This document shows positions 9,213 to 17,921 of a DNA stretch of 64,000 bases, piece after piece. A model generated the notes under the pieces. It had not been told where the DNA came from and made no database searches. It worked only from the letters and a program-made list of their open reading frames with translations. The stretch covers positions 226,507 to 290,506 of the forward strand of contig NZ_JAJERB010000007.1 of NCBI RefSeq assembly GCF_020685205.1, read 5' to 3'. The position numbers and the translations under genes are program-made. Every line of letters begins with the position of its first letter. Within the stretch, counting starts at the first letter, position 1. This DNA comes from Hymenobacter translucens (GTDB lineage Bacteria; Bacteroidota; Bacteroidia; Cytophagales; Hymenobacteraceae).

Positions 9213-9220
9213 TAGGTTTG
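9213..9220 (+). promoter_or_regulatory. -7 promoter box of the CHASE3 kinase gene
   Basis: TAGGTTTG is a full match to TAnnTTTG, only 6 nt before the ATG at 9227. Transcription would therefore begin at or next to the start codon, implying a leaderless or nearly leaderless mRNA. It also argues against the TTG at 9218, which lies inside the box. Confidence 0.55.
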
Positions 9221-9226
9221 CGGCCG

Positions 9227-10741
9227 ATGCGTCTTCAACTCAACACCAAGATCCTGCTCGGCTTCGGGGTAGCGGCCGGCGTGCTGCTGCTCACCGCCAT
9301 TGCCTCCTACCTGAGCATTCAGCAGCTGGCCGTGCAAACCCGGCAGGTAGAGCACACCTACCGCGTGATTCAGGAGGCCGAGCAGCTCACCTCCCGGGTG
9401 CGCGACGCCGAGTCGCGGGTGCGGGGATTTCTGCTGACCCGCGACACCTCGTTTCTGCAGACCTACAGCACCTCCCAGCAGGAAGTGGAGCAGGGTTTCG
9501 ACCGCCTGCGGGGGCAGCTGGCCGACAACCCGGACCAGGTGCTCCGGCTGGACTCGATGCGGACCCTGGTGAATCAGAAGTTCCGCAACATGGACATCCT
9601 GCTGCGGCCCCGCCGGGAAGTAAGCGGCTCGGCGATGCAAACCATCCTGGACACCGGCCGCCTGACGATGCGCGCCATCTTCGACCTCTTTGACCGCATC
9701 AAAAGCAATGAGCTGCGACTGCTGGCTGAGCGCAGCCGCCAGCAGGACGTCTACGAAACCATTGCCCCGATTACCATCATCGTTTCGGCGGTGCTGGCCA
9801 TTCTGATTACACTGTGGCTGTTCCGAAAAATCTCCCAGGAGCTGGCCGCCAACGAAACGCTGCAGCAGGAGCTGACGGCCATCAACCAGGCTACTTCCCA
9901 GCGCATTCAGATCATTCAGAACCTGGCCTACCAGGTGGTCCAGGGCGACTACAAAGTCAAGATCAAGGACCGGGAAAAAGACAGCGTGGGCGCGCTGGCC
10001 ACCTCGCTCAACCGCATGACCCAGACGCTGGACGACACGTTCAGCACCCTGCAGAACCGCAACAAGGAGCTCGACCAGTTTGCCTACGTGGCCTCCCACG
10101 ACCTGAAAGCGCCCCTGCGCGGGGTCAGCACGATTGTCAAGTGGATTGAGGACGAGCTGGCCGGGGAGCTCTCCCCCCAGATGCGGCAGTACCTGGACAT
10201 GATGAAGGGCCGCCTGGCCCGGCTGGAAGACCTGATCAACGGCCTGCTGGCCTACGCCCGCATCGGGCGCACCCAGCAGAAGCTGGAGGAAGTCTCGGTG
10301 CCGGAGCTGGTAGGCGAAGTGGCCGACCTGGTGGTGCCCCCCGATTTCCGGTTGGTGGTAGCTGACGAGCTACCGACCCTGCTTACGGACCGCCTGAGCT
10401 TGCAGCAGGTGTTTACCAACCTGTTCAGCAATGCGGTGAAGTACCACCACCGCGGGGCGGGCACTATCACGGTAAGCTGCCAGGAGCTGAAAAAGGAGTT
10501 TGAGTTTCGCGTGGCCGACGACGGACCCGGTATTGCGCCGGAGTACCACGAAAAGATCTTTCTGATTTTCCAGACCCTGCGCGACCGGAACACGGCCGAA
10601 AGCACAGGCATCGGGCTGAGCATCGTGCGCAAAATAATCGACGAGCAAAAAGGTAACATTCGAGTGGAGTCCGAGCCAGGGCAGGGCACGGCGTTTATCT
10701 TCACCTGGCCCAAGCTGGCCGTGCCGGAAAAGGCTGCCTGA
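9227..10741 (+). CDS. CHASE3 sensor histidine kinase
   Basis: Membrane sensor kinase of 504 residues. Order: transmembrane helix 1 (about 8-30), extracytoplasmic CHASE3 domain (about 35-180, including RVRDAESRVRGFLLT), transmembrane helix 2 (TIIVSAVLAILITLWLF), a HAMP-like linker, a dimerisation domain with phospho-acceptor H291 (YVASHDLKAPLRG), and a HATPase domain with DDGPGIAPEYH and TGIGLSIVRKI. The D-L-K-A-P-L-R motif after the histidine and the closely following single-domain regulator resemble bacteriophytochrome-type kinases paired with Rcp1-like receivers. The signal is unknown. The start ATG at 9227 was preferred to TTG at 9218 because of the promoter box. The response regulator 58 nt downstream is probably co-transcribed. 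Confidence 0.93.
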   Translation: MRLQLNTKILLGFGVAAGVLLLTAIASYLSIQQLAVQTRQVEHTYRVIQEAEQLTSRVRDAESRVRGFLLTRDTSFLQTYSTSQQEVEQGFDRLRGQLADNPDQVLRLDSMRTLVNQKFRNMDILLRPRREVSGSAMQTILDTGRLTMRAIFDLFDRIKSNELRLLAERSRQQDVYETIAPITIIVSAVLAILITLWLFRKISQELAANETLQQELTAINQATSQRIQIIQNLAYQVVQGDYKVKIKDREKDSVGALATSLNRMTQTLDDTFSTLQNRNKELDQFAYVASHDLKAPLRGVSTIVKWIEDELAGELSPQMRQYLDMMKGRLARLEDLINGLLAYARIGRTQQKLEEVSVPELVGEVADLVVPPDFRLVVADELPTLLTDRLSLQQVFTNLFSNAVKYHHRGAGTITVSCQELKKEFEFRVADDGPGIAPEYHEKIFLIFQTLRDRNTAESTGIGLSIVRKIIDEQKGNIRVESEPGQGTAFIFTWPKLAVPEKAA

Positions 10742-10799
10742 TGCGGGGATGTCGGCGCTTGTGCGTTTCTTTGCAGTTCATACTCTATAGTTACCCACG

Positions 10800-11213
10800 A
10801 TGACGCGTTCAGTTCTGCTAGTTGAGGATGACCTTTTTGACACCATGGTGGTGCAGAAGTCATTCGAGAAATTCAGCATCCAGCATAAGCTCTACACGGC
10901 TTTCAATGGCCTTGAGGCCCTCGATCTGCTGCTTGGCCGCAACGGCATCGAGCCCATCTCGCCCGCCCCGGAAGTTATTCTGCTCGATCTGAACATGCCC
11001 AAGATGAACGGGCACGAGTTCCTGACCGAGCTGCGCCAGCACCCCGAGCTTAGCGACATTCCGGTGTTTATTACCACCACCTCGTCGATGGACGTGGACC
11101 GGATGAGCGTCAGTGGGTTGGGCGTGAGCGGCTACATCCTCAAGCCTTTAGATTTTGAAAGCAGCGAAGACCTGGTCGACAGCATGAACCTGCTGGAAAA
11201 GCTGCTGAAGTAA
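10800..11213 (+). CDS. Single-domain response regulator (Rcp1-like)
   Basis: Receiver-only protein of 137 residues with no output domain. All active-site residues are present: the acidic pair in LVEDD (residues 8-11), phospho-acceptor D63 in VILLDLNMP, the threonines of FITTTSS, and K115 in GYILKP. The insertion between alpha-2 and beta-3 (GRNGIEPISPAPE) is typical of the Rcp1/CheY-like family that accepts phosphate from phytochrome-type kinases. It follows the CHASE3 kinase by 58 nt on the same strand and is its likely partner. Output must pass through a protein contact or a phosphorelay. Confidence 0.93.
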   Translation: MTRSVLLVEDDLFDTMVVQKSFEKFSIQHKLYTAFNGLEALDLLLGRNGIEPISPAPEVILLDLNMPKMNGHEFLTELRQHPELSDIPVFITTTSSMDVDRMSVSGLGVSGYILKPLDFESSEDLVDSMNLLEKLLK

Positions 11214-11216
11214 CGG

Positions 11217-11300
11217 CATTCCGGCCCCGGGACGAGGCCGCATACTACGCGCCGGAATGGGCGCTCCGAAAGCCGGGGCAGCTCGTCCCGGCGCTTTTTT
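11217..11300 (+). terminator. Structured terminator region with competing hairpins
   Basis: The stem CCGGGACGAG (11227-11236) pairs with CTCGTCCCGG (11282-11291), followed by CGCTTTTTTG, which fits a rho-independent terminator with an unusually long 45-nt loop. A second, mutually exclusive pairing is CATTCCGG (11217-11224) with CCGGAATG (11252-11259). Confidence 0.6.
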
Positions 11301-11315
11301 GCTATTTAGGGGCCA

Positions 11316-14300
11316 ATGGAATCCGTCTTTTTTATCATTGCCGTCCTGAGCGCCTACGTAGCCTACCGCTGCCTGAAGCTGCCGGACCGGGTAAAGACCC
11401 TCGAAGACACCCTCGCCCGCACCTATGCCGAGCAGCTGCGCCTGCGCGAGGAGCTGGCTGAATTGCGCCGGGAAATGGCCCGGCAGCGCCCCACTGACCA
11501 GCCGCTGCCCGTACCAGTTACCTTGGCGCCGGCCCGCCCGGTAGCACCGGCCCCTGAGCCGGCTGCCGCGCCGGCTTCTCCTATGCCTACCCCGGCCGCC
11601 AAACCCGAACCAGTCCGCGCGCCGCAGCCTGTTCCCGTACCGGCCCCGGTCTTCGTGCCGCCGCCTGTAGTGCCTCCTCCCGCTGCGCCCCGGCCCGTGC
11701 CACCGGCTGCGCCGCCAGTGCCGGCCGGACCTACGTGGTGGGAGCGGACCGAGCGGCTGCTCCTGGAAAACTGGACCGGTATTCTGGGCGCCGTTATCCT
11801 GGTTACCGGTGTGGGCTTTCTGGGCATCTACACGGCATTGCGCATCAGCGCCTTTTACCGGTTTTTCCTGATTACCGGCTTTGCCGGCCTGCTGCTGGGG
11901 GTGCAGTTTTACCTGCGTACCCGCCCGTTTGCAGCCCAGCTCAGCGTGTGGCTGCAAAGCAGCGCGGCGGCCATCTTTCTGTTTGCCTGCGTGGGGGCTG
12001 CTGCCCTGCCCGGCCTGCGCTGGGCGACCAGCCCGTTTGACTACCTGCTGCTCTTTATCGGCGTGGCGCTCAACCTGTACCTGGCCTGGGTGGCCAGCCG
12101 CGAGACGGTAGCTACGCTGCACGGAGTGCTGAGCCTGATAGCCCTGGCAGTGCTGCCGTCGACGGCCCTTACGCTGGGCGCGGCGGCCGTCGTGACAGTG
12201 TTCAGCATTGCCATTACCTACCGGCAGCGGTGGAAGTACCAGCTGCTGCTGAGCATCCTGAGCTTTGCCCTGTTTCATCTGTACTGGCACCAGCATATGC
12301 CCGGGGCAGGAGCAAACCGGCTGATAGCCATTGGCCTGCTGGTGCTGGTCGGCGTGGCAGCGGCCGTGGTGCAGTACCGTCGCCTGTACGCCCACACCCG
12401 CTTCGACGGGCTGCTGTTTGCCGCTCACCTGCTCAACTGGACCTGCCTGGGTTTGGGCGTGTACCTGCACAGCACCGGCTCGCCCTGGAAAACCGTGCCG
12501 CTGGGCCTGGGTGCCGTGCTGGTGTTCTTTCTGGCCCGCTACGCCCGCCGCCTGGGCATCCAGTGGCTTTTTCAGACGGATACCATCATTGCTCTGGTGC
12601 TGGGACTGGCCGCAGCCTTTTCCCTGCTTGGCTGGCGGGCTTTGCCGGGCGTGGTACTGCTGTTCATGCTCCTGGAATTTGCTTTGGTGGCGTTTATCAT
12701 GGCCCGGGAGCGGGAGGCGTTGGTGTTCCGCCTGGCATCTGCGGGCCTGATCCTGGCTTCCGCGGGCCTGCTGGTGCTGAACCTGGCTTCCTTCGCCCAG
12801 TACGCCGGCCCGGAGCTTTACCGGAATGCCGTTATTCTGTTCCTCGCCGGACTGGCTGCCACCGTCTATTACCGGTTTACTGCCCCCCTACCCCTGCTCG
12901 ACCCGGCTGAACCCGGAACCGAAAGTCACCAGCCGCTGCTGCGGGTATTTGGCGTGCTGGGCGTGCTGCTGCTGGCCGGCGCCGGTCTGCTGCTGACGTA
13001 CGGCCTGTTCCACCTGCCGGCCCCGCCGGCCCTGCTGCTCACCGGCGCGCTGCTGGGAATGGCCGGCGTCGCCGTGGGGCTGGCTTACTGGCTGCCGGCC
13101 CGGAGCGCCGGGCTGCGGTCCTTGCACCTGGTGCTGACGCAGCTGCTGGTGGGGCTGACGATTATCTCCCTGCATAAGCTGCACCTGAGCTGGCCGGTGG
13201 TAGGCACCCTGCTTTACCTTGAAAGCCTGGCGTTCGGCCTCTGGCTGGCTTACCGGCGGGAGCTGCCCGTTCTGCGTGTCCAGACTTATCTGCTGCTGGC
13301 CCTGGGCGTAGTGCTGCCGGCAGTAGTGTACTCGATGGCCCCGGCCGCCCTCACGTCCGGCTGGCGCACCCTGCTCCTGCTCGGCGCGGCCCTGGCCACC
13401 ATCGGCTACGCCGGCCTGCTGCACCGCCTCGACGCCCCGGCCTACGACGAGTTGCCCCTGAGCTCGGCTTTCCGGCTGCGCCTGCTGGGCTTGCTGACCG
13501 GCTGGCTGCTGCTGATGGCCGGTACCTACCAGTACCAGCAAACCTGGACCGTGTGGGTGGCCGTGCTGCTGGGCGCGGCGCTCCTGCTTATCCGGCAGCA
13601 CTGGCGGGTGCCCGGCTTGTGGGCGGGGCTACTGCTGGCCATCGTGGGCTACCACGGCCTGCAGTGGCTGTGGGTTGAAAACACGGCGGCTCATCCGGGA
13701 ACCGGGGCTACCCTGCTCCACCTGCTTCCGCTCGCAGTGCTGTCGGGAGTCGGCTTGTACTCCTCCTGGTCGGCCACGGCGCAGCGCTACGTGCGCTTTC
13801 CCTGGATTTATCTGTTCGGCCTGCACCTGGCTTTCACCGTCCACGAGGCGTTTGGTCGCTCCGCGGGCGCCTTGGTACCCGGCCTGCTCTGGCTGGGCTT
13901 GGCACTGGCCATGTTCCTGAGCGCAGAGGCCGTACGGACCCGTTTTCCGAGCCCGGCCACCCTGGCCCGGCAGGGCTACCCCGACCGGTTTATGCTGCAC
14001 GTGGCCTACGCCCTGCTGGGGGCCTTCCTGCTGCGTCATTTTACCGGGTACGTGGGCTCTGCGCAGTATCTGCTCGGCTTGCCCGTAGGGCGGGTGGCGG
14101 CGGGAGCCGGGCTAACGGCGCTGCTGGTGCTGGCTTCGCGCCGGGCCCCGGCCGGGGAGCCGCAGTACCGGAGCTGGCGCTATGCCCATCCGCTGCTGCT
14201 GGAAGCCGGCCTGCTGCTCCTGGCTTTCACGATCTGGTGGGAAGTCAGCGGGCAGTGGCTGGCCTTGACGTGGGTGGTGCTGGCGTTGCTGGCCGAGGGC

Positions 14301-14927
14301 GTGGCGCCCCGCCTGGCCCGGTTTGGCCGGCTGGCATTTTACGGACGGCTGTTTTACTGGGCTGCGGCGGCCACCAGCAGCTGGGCGTCGCTGCAGTACC
14401 TGCCCCCGGCCCGGCTTATCAGCCCGGTCTGGGGAGCGGCCGTAGCAGCCGTGGCGCTGCTGTTCGCTTACGTGTTTTATGCCCTGCGCCGGCCCGGGCC
14501 GGCGGCCTACGCGTTTCCCCACGGCCTGCAGTGGCTTCAGCCCCAGGCCAGCCTGGACATGCGCCGGCTGGTGCCCACGCTGCTGCTGTATCCGGCCTTT
14601 ACCGCCCTCACGGTTTTGCTGGTTCAAAGCTTCGACCGCTCGATTCTGACGGTCCTGCTCACGCTGGAAGTATTCGCCGTGTTCGGAGCCAGCCTGCTGC
14701 TGCGGCGCAAGGATTTGCGCTACGCGGCGCTGGGTGGGGCCATTGCCTGCATCATCCGGCTGTTGTTCTTCGACCTGAGCCAGAGCAATACCATCACCCG
14801 GGCCATCGTGTTCATCTTCGTGGGCCTGCTTTTCCTGGGTATGAGCGCGCTGTTTGCCCGCTACAAAGACCGTTTTCAGCCGGCCGCCGAACCCGCGGAG
14901 CCGGCTAACGCCGATTCCGCCGACTGA
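11316..14927 (+). CDS. DUF2339 giant multispanning membrane protein
   Basis: Predicted inner-membrane protein of 1203 residues belonging to the uncharacterised DUF2339 family. After an N-terminal helix (MESVFFIIAVLSAYVAYRCL) come a coiled coil (about 20-60: TLEDTLARTYAEQLRLREEL), a proline/alanine-rich linker (about 65-140), and then some 25-30 hydrophobic helices to near the C-terminus, beginning with the family hallmark WWERTERLLLENWTGILGAVILVTG (about 137-161). The conserved ending FFDLSQSNTITRAIVFIFVG is also present. Function is unknown in the family. The gene lies after the response-regulator terminator, 16 nt beyond the T-tract; no promoter box was found in that short space. Long opposite-strand reading frames over this gene are GC-driven shadows. 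Confidence 0.88.
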   Translation: MESVFFIIAVLSAYVAYRCLKLPDRVKTLEDTLARTYAEQLRLREELAELRREMARQRPTDQPLPVPVTLAPARPVAPAPEPAAAPASPMPTPAAKPEPVRAPQPVPVPAPVFVPPPVVPPPAAPRPVPPAAPPVPAGPTWWERTERLLLENWTGILGAVILVTGVGFLGIYTALRISAFYRFFLITGFAGLLLGVQFYLRTRPFAAQLSVWLQSSAAAIFLFACVGAAALPGLRWATSPFDYLLLFIGVALNLYLAWVASRETVATLHGVLSLIALAVLPSTALTLGAAAVVTVFSIAITYRQRWKYQLLLSILSFALFHLYWHQHMPGAGANRLIAIGLLVLVGVAAAVVQYRRLYAHTRFDGLLFAAHLLNWTCLGLGVYLHSTGSPWKTVPLGLGAVLVFFLARYARRLGIQWLFQTDTIIALVLGLAAAFSLLGWRALPGVVLLFMLLEFALVAFIMAREREALVFRLASAGLILASAGLLVLNLASFAQYAGPELYRNAVILFLAGLAATVYYRFTAPLPLLDPAEPGTESHQPLLRVFGVLGVLLLAGAGLLLTYGLFHLPAPPALLLTGALLGMAGVAVGLAYWLPARSAGLRSLHLVLTQLLVGLTIISLHKLHLSWPVVGTLLYLESLAFGLWLAYRRELPVLRVQTYLLLALGVVLPAVVYSMAPAALTSGWRTLLLLGAALATIGYAGLLHRLDAPAYDELPLSSAFRLRLLGLLTGWLLLMAGTYQYQQTWTVWVAVLLGAALLLIRQHWRVPGLWAGLLLAIVGYHGLQWLWVENTAAHPGTGATLLHLLPLAVLSGVGLYSSWSATAQRYVRFPWIYLFGLHLAFTVHEAFGRSAGALVPGLLWLGLALAMFLSAEAVRTRFPSPATLARQGYPDRFMLHVAYALLGAFLLRHFTGYVGSAQYLLGLPVGRVAAGAGLTALLVLASRRAPAGEPQYRSWRYAHPLLLEAGLLLLAFTIWWEVSGQWLALTWVVLALLAEGVAPRLARFGRLAFYGRLFYWAAAATSSWASLQYLPPARLISPVWGAAVAAVALLFAYVFYALRRPGPAAYAFPHGLQWLQPQASLDMRRLVPTLLLYPAFTALTVLLVQSFDRSILTVLLTLEVFAVFGASLLLRRKDLRYAALGGAIACIIRLLFFDLSQSNTITRAIVFIFVGLLFLGMSALFARYKDRFQPAAEPAEPANADSAD

Positions 14928-15087
14928 TGACAACCATAGCCGCTTGCACCTGCTCTATTTACCGGCGAAAGGCACTAAACGCCCGCCGTTTTCGGTTTGA
15001 ATGAAGGAGCATGCGTAACAGCCTAACTTGTTGCGCCTGCTGACCTTCTTCCTCTCAACTTCTCTTTTATTGCGGTTCCGAAGTCCT

Positions 15088-15948
15088 ATGAAAATCCGCT
15101 TTCTGCTGCCGGCTCTGCTTAGCGCCCTGCCGTTTGTCTCCCCGGCTCAGGACACGCGTCCTGAGCTCAACACCCAGCCCCAGCCTACTGCCCCGGCTCC
15201 CCGCCAGCTCAACACCCTGCCCGCCGTGCCTGACTCGGTACGGGAGCAGCAGCAACAGCAGCGCCAGGCCGTGGCTCCGCCCGCCGAAACCACGCGTTAC
15301 GCCGTGGGCTTGAAAAACGGTAAAAGCTTCCGCGCGCTCGACGTGGAAGTCAAGCAGCCCTTTCTGGGGCGCAGCTACCTGCTCCTCGACGGGCAGCAGC
15401 GCTTCGACCTGAGCGAAGTCAGCTTCTACGAAGACGAAACCGGGCACTACGTGCGTACCGCCCTGCCCGGCTCTTCCCGCGAAACCACCCTGCGCCGCGA
15501 CCGGGTGGGCCGCATCAGCCTGTACTCTGTCACGAGCACTCAGTATAACAACAATAGTCCCTTCGGCTACGGCGGATACGGGCGCTACGGCGGCTACCCC
15601 TACGGGGGCTTTGGTCCCACTTACCGGACCGTGAAGACCGAGTATTTCAGCAAGAACAACGGTCCGATTCAGGACCTGAGCGTGAAAAACCTGGCCGTGG
15701 CGACCTCTGACAACCCCACGAGCAGCGCCTTGCTGGCGGAAAGCCGCAAGTACCAGCGCTACAGCACCATCAGCTACGTGGCCGCCGGAGGCATGATGGC
15801 GTACGGCCTGCTCGCCACGCTGAATCCAAACCAGCGCGGCGTTTCGCCCCTGGTGTACGCTGGTCTGCCCCTGTTTATCGTGCCGGTCGTGATGCAGAGC
15901 AAGGTCCAGAACAATATCAAGCAGGCCATTCTGCAGTACAACCGCTAG
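15088..15948 (+). CDS. Secreted or envelope protein, uncharacterised
   Basis: Predicted exported protein of 286 residues without a domain I recognise. I chose the ATG at 15088, which gives a signal peptide (MKIRFLLPALLSALPFVSPAQ); the frame can be extended to a TTG at 15028 but that adds an unlikely second hydrophobic leader. After cleavage there is a Pro/Gln-rich stretch, a small domain with YAVGLKNGKSFRALDVEV and SYLLLDGQQRFDLSEVSFYE, a Gly/Tyr-rich segment around residues 150-180 (FGYGGYGRYGGYPYGG), and two hydrophobic segments near the C-terminus that could span the membrane. The KNG...Y.LLDG motif suggests a small beta-rich fold; this is inference only. Confidence 0.75.
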   Translation: MKIRFLLPALLSALPFVSPAQDTRPELNTQPQPTAPAPRQLNTLPAVPDSVREQQQQQRQAVAPPAETTRYAVGLKNGKSFRALDVEVKQPFLGRSYLLLDGQQRFDLSEVSFYEDETGHYVRTALPGSSRETTLRRDRVGRISLYSVTSTQYNNNSPFGYGGYGRYGGYPYGGFGPTYRTVKTEYFSKNNGPIQDLSVKNLAVATSDNPTSSALLAESRKYQRYSTISYVAAGGMMAYGLLATLNPNQRGVSPLVYAGLPLFIVPVVMQSKVQNNIKQAILQYNR

Positions 15949-15963
15949 CGGTAAGCTGAACCG

Positions 15964-16000
15964 GGTCGGCTACTCTGCGTAGGCAGCAGGGTGGCCGACC
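15964..16000 (+). terminator. Hairpin between the envelope gene and the endonuclease III gene
   Basis: GGTCGGC (15964-15970) pairs with GCCGACC (15994-16000), followed by TTTCTGTTT. It looks like the terminator of the upstream gene, but its right arm overlaps the GTG start (15991) of the next gene. Confidence 0.5.
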
Positions 16001-16743
16001 TTTCTGTTTCCGACTTTGAAGCGCGCCGGGCGCGGGCGTTGCTCGCGCACGAGCGGCTGTGCGCCGAGTACGGCGCGCCCTTCCGCTATTTCAGCACCAA
16101 AGATCCGCTTAGTGAGCTGATCAGCGCGTTGCTTTCGCACCGCACCCGCAACGCCGAGTCGCACCGGGCCTACCAGCAGCTGCGGGCCCGGTTCCCGACC
16201 TGGGAGGAAGTGCGCGACGCGCCCATGGCTGAGGTGGAAGCAGCCATCAGCCCCTGCACCTGGCCGGAGCAGAAAGCGCCCCGCATCCAGGCCGTGCTTC
16301 GCGAAATCGGCTCCCGCTGCGGCGGCCCCTGCGACCTGAGCTTTCTGGCCGACATGCCGGTGCGCGAGGCCCGGGCCTGGCTGGAAACCATTTCCGGTGT
16401 GGGGCCCAAAACCAGCGCCGCGACCCTGCTTTTCAGCAACCTGCGCATCCCCGCCATGCCTGTCGACAGTCACCACCACCGCGTGGCCCAGCGCATGGCC
16501 CTGATCGGACCGAAAGTGGGTGAAGGCCCCGCCCACGCCCTGCTCGAAGCCTTGTTGCCGGAAGGCTGGGACGCCCAGCAGGTGTACGACCACCACGAGG
16601 CGTTCATGTTTCACGGGCAGAAGTGCTGCTACTTTCACTCCCCCGCCTGCGGCCGGTGCGTGGTCCTGGACCTGTGTCCGACGGGGCAGGCGCGAATGCA
16701 GGGCAGTTCCAGACCGGTCCGGGCTTCTGATTCCAACGCTTAG
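15991..16743 (+). CDS. Endonuclease III-like DNA glycosylase/AP lyase
   Basis: Base-excision-repair enzyme of the HhH-GPD superfamily, 250 residues (E. coli Nth has 211). The helix-hairpin-helix ISGVGPKTSAATLLF contains the Schiff-base lysine K140, and the catalytic aspartate D159 follows in VDSHHHRV, so a bifunctional glycosylase/lyase is expected. The C-terminus carries a four-cysteine cluster with exactly the C-x6-C-x2-C-x5-C spacing of the [4Fe-4S] loop (CYFHSPACGRCVVLDLC). About 35 extra residues precede the first family motif (LLSHRTRNAESHRA replaces the usual LLSAQATD). The start is GTG at 15991, inside a terminator-like hairpin, and the next Met is M79, so initiation here is unusual. 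Substrate specificity may differ from Nth because HRTRN replaces the Q-T-D motif. Confidence 0.85.
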   Translation: MADLSVSDFEARRARALLAHERLCAEYGAPFRYFSTKDPLSELISALLSHRTRNAESHRAYQQLRARFPTWEEVRDAPMAEVEAAISPCTWPEQKAPRIQAVLREIGSRCGGPCDLSFLADMPVREARAWLETISGVGPKTSAATLLFSNLRIPAMPVDSHHHRVAQRMALIGPKVGEGPAHALLEALLPEGWDAQQVYDHHEAFMFHGQKCCYFHSPACGRCVVLDLCPTGQARMQGSSRPVRASDSNA

Positions 16744-16748
16744 TTTTG
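16741..16748 (+). promoter_or_regulatory. -7 promoter box upstream of the DUF167 gene
   Basis: TAGTTTTG fits TAnnTTTG and begins with the stop codon of the endonuclease gene, 56 nt before the GTG at 16805. Confidence 0.4.
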
Positions 16749-16804
16749 CCGGCCTCCCAGATCAGACCAAGACTGACGGGGGCCACTTGTAGCATAAGCA
16801 GCCT

Positions 16805-17074
16805 GTGGCCACTCTCCACCTGAAAGCCAAGCCCAACGCCCGCCGAAACGCCTTGCTAGTGGGTGCTGACGGCAGCGTTACGGTCCGGCTTCAGGCTCCG
16901 GCCCACGACGGCAAGGCCAATGCCTGCCTGCTGGCTTTCCTGGCCGAGGTGCTGGATGTAGCCAAATCCAGCGTTACCCTCGTAACAGGCCACACGGCAC
17001 CTTTCAAAAAGGTTGAAATTGCCGGGCTTTCCGACAAAGCCCTGCAGGCCGTGCTGGCCCGGCACCAGGCCTGA
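16805..17074 (+). CDS. DUF167/YggU-family protein
   Basis: Small cytosolic protein of 89 residues in the DUF167 (UPF0235, YggU) family, whose function is unknown. The family signature is intact: LKAKPNARRNALL at the N-terminus, VRLQAPAHDGKANACLLAFLAEVL in the middle, and VTLVTGHTAPFKKVEIAGLS. Length matches the usual 80-100. The start is GTG. It sits 61 nt after the endonuclease gene, with its own -7-like box, and 18 nt before the transporter remnant at 17093, with which it may be co-transcribed. Confidence 0.88.
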   Translation: MATLHLKAKPNARRNALLVGADGSVTVRLQAPAHDGKANACLLAFLAEVLDVAKSSVTLVTGHTAPFKKVEIAGLSDKALQAVLARHQA

Positions 17075-17092
17075 CCAGCGTACTCCTAACGC

Positions 17093-17901
17093 TTGACAAT
17101 GAATTTTCCAACCTGGGTGCAGGCCGGTTTCTGGGGGCTGGTATCGGGCTCCGCCCTGCTGATTGGGGCCGTTATCGGCTATTTTGCGCACGTGCCGCAG
17201 CGGCTGGTGGCTGCCATCATGGCTTTTGGCAGCGGCGTGCTTATTTCCACTCTGTCGCTGGAGCTGATGCAAGGGGCTTGGCTTACAAGAAAGGCGGCCT
17301 TACGTCGACGGCCCTGGGCTTTTTTACTGGTGCCCTGGTGTATACCCTGGCCAACTGGTGGCTGGCCCGGCAGGGCGCCAAGCACCGCAAACGCTCGGGG
17401 CACCAGCAGCACCAGGAGCGGCAGCAGGTAAAGGCCGGGGAGAAAGAAGGTGCCGAAGCGGGCGACGACAACAGCATGGCCTTGGCCGTGGGCGCTCTGC
17501 TCGACGGGATTCCGGAGAGTATTGTAATCGGGCTGAGCATGCTGGCCGGGGGCACGGTGAGCATTGTGGCCGTCACGGCCATCTTCCTCTCCAACCTGCC
17601 GGAAGGCTTGTCCAGCGCTGTGGGCATGAAAAAAGCGGGCCGCCCGGTCAGCTACGTGCTTTTGCTCTGGAGCGGCATTGCGGTGGTATCCGGCGTTTCG
17701 TCCCTGGTCGGCTTTACCGTGTTCAGCCAGTTCTCGCCCGAGGTGATTTCGGCCACCACGGCCGTGGCAGCCGGGGCCGTGCTGGCCATGATTGCCGACA
17801 CCATGATTCCCGAGGCCTTCGAAACCGCCCACAACTTCACCGGCCTTATTACCGTGCTCGGTTTCCTGACGTCGTTTGCGCTCAGCAAGCTTGGCGAATA
17901 G
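17093..17901 (+). pseudogene. ZIP-family metal transporter, frameshifted by a 5-bp tandem duplication
   Basis: The two halves of one ZIP-like metal permease lie in different frames. The first frame (17093 to about 17279) encodes two helices: WVQAGFWGLVSGSALLIGAVIGYFA and LVAAIMAFGSGVLISTLSLELM. It then runs out of frame to 17431. The second frame (from about 17280 to 17901) gives AYKKGGLTSTALGFFTGALVYTLAN, a His/Gln-rich cytoplasmic loop (about RKRSGHQQHQERQQ), and the signature helices with ALLDGIPESIVIGLS and FLSNLPEGLSSAVG. The frames are offset by two. At the junction the sequence GGCTT is repeated directly (17275-17284); removing one copy restores ELMQGAYKKGG in one frame of 267 residues. 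As sequenced it cannot make a full transporter unless the ribosome slips or the repeat contracts. A sequencing error is possible. Confidence 0.85.
17275..17284 (+). repeat. Direct 5-bp repeat GGCTTGGCTT at the ZIP frameshift
   Basis: Two adjacent copies of GGCTT lie exactly at the frame break. Deleting one copy joins the two frames with conserved-looking sequence on both sides. Confidence 0.9.
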
Positions 17902-17921
17902 GGCCGTGTACGCCGCGCGGC

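Noticed and set aside
11148..12470. Long minus-strand frame over the DUF2339 gene
   Set aside because: Composition (H, Q, R, G) is typical of a shadow, and the + strand gene has helices and family motifs.
15028..15087. Longer TTG start for the 286-residue envelope protein
   Set aside because: It would put a second hydrophobic leader before a normal signal peptide beginning at the ATG at 15088.
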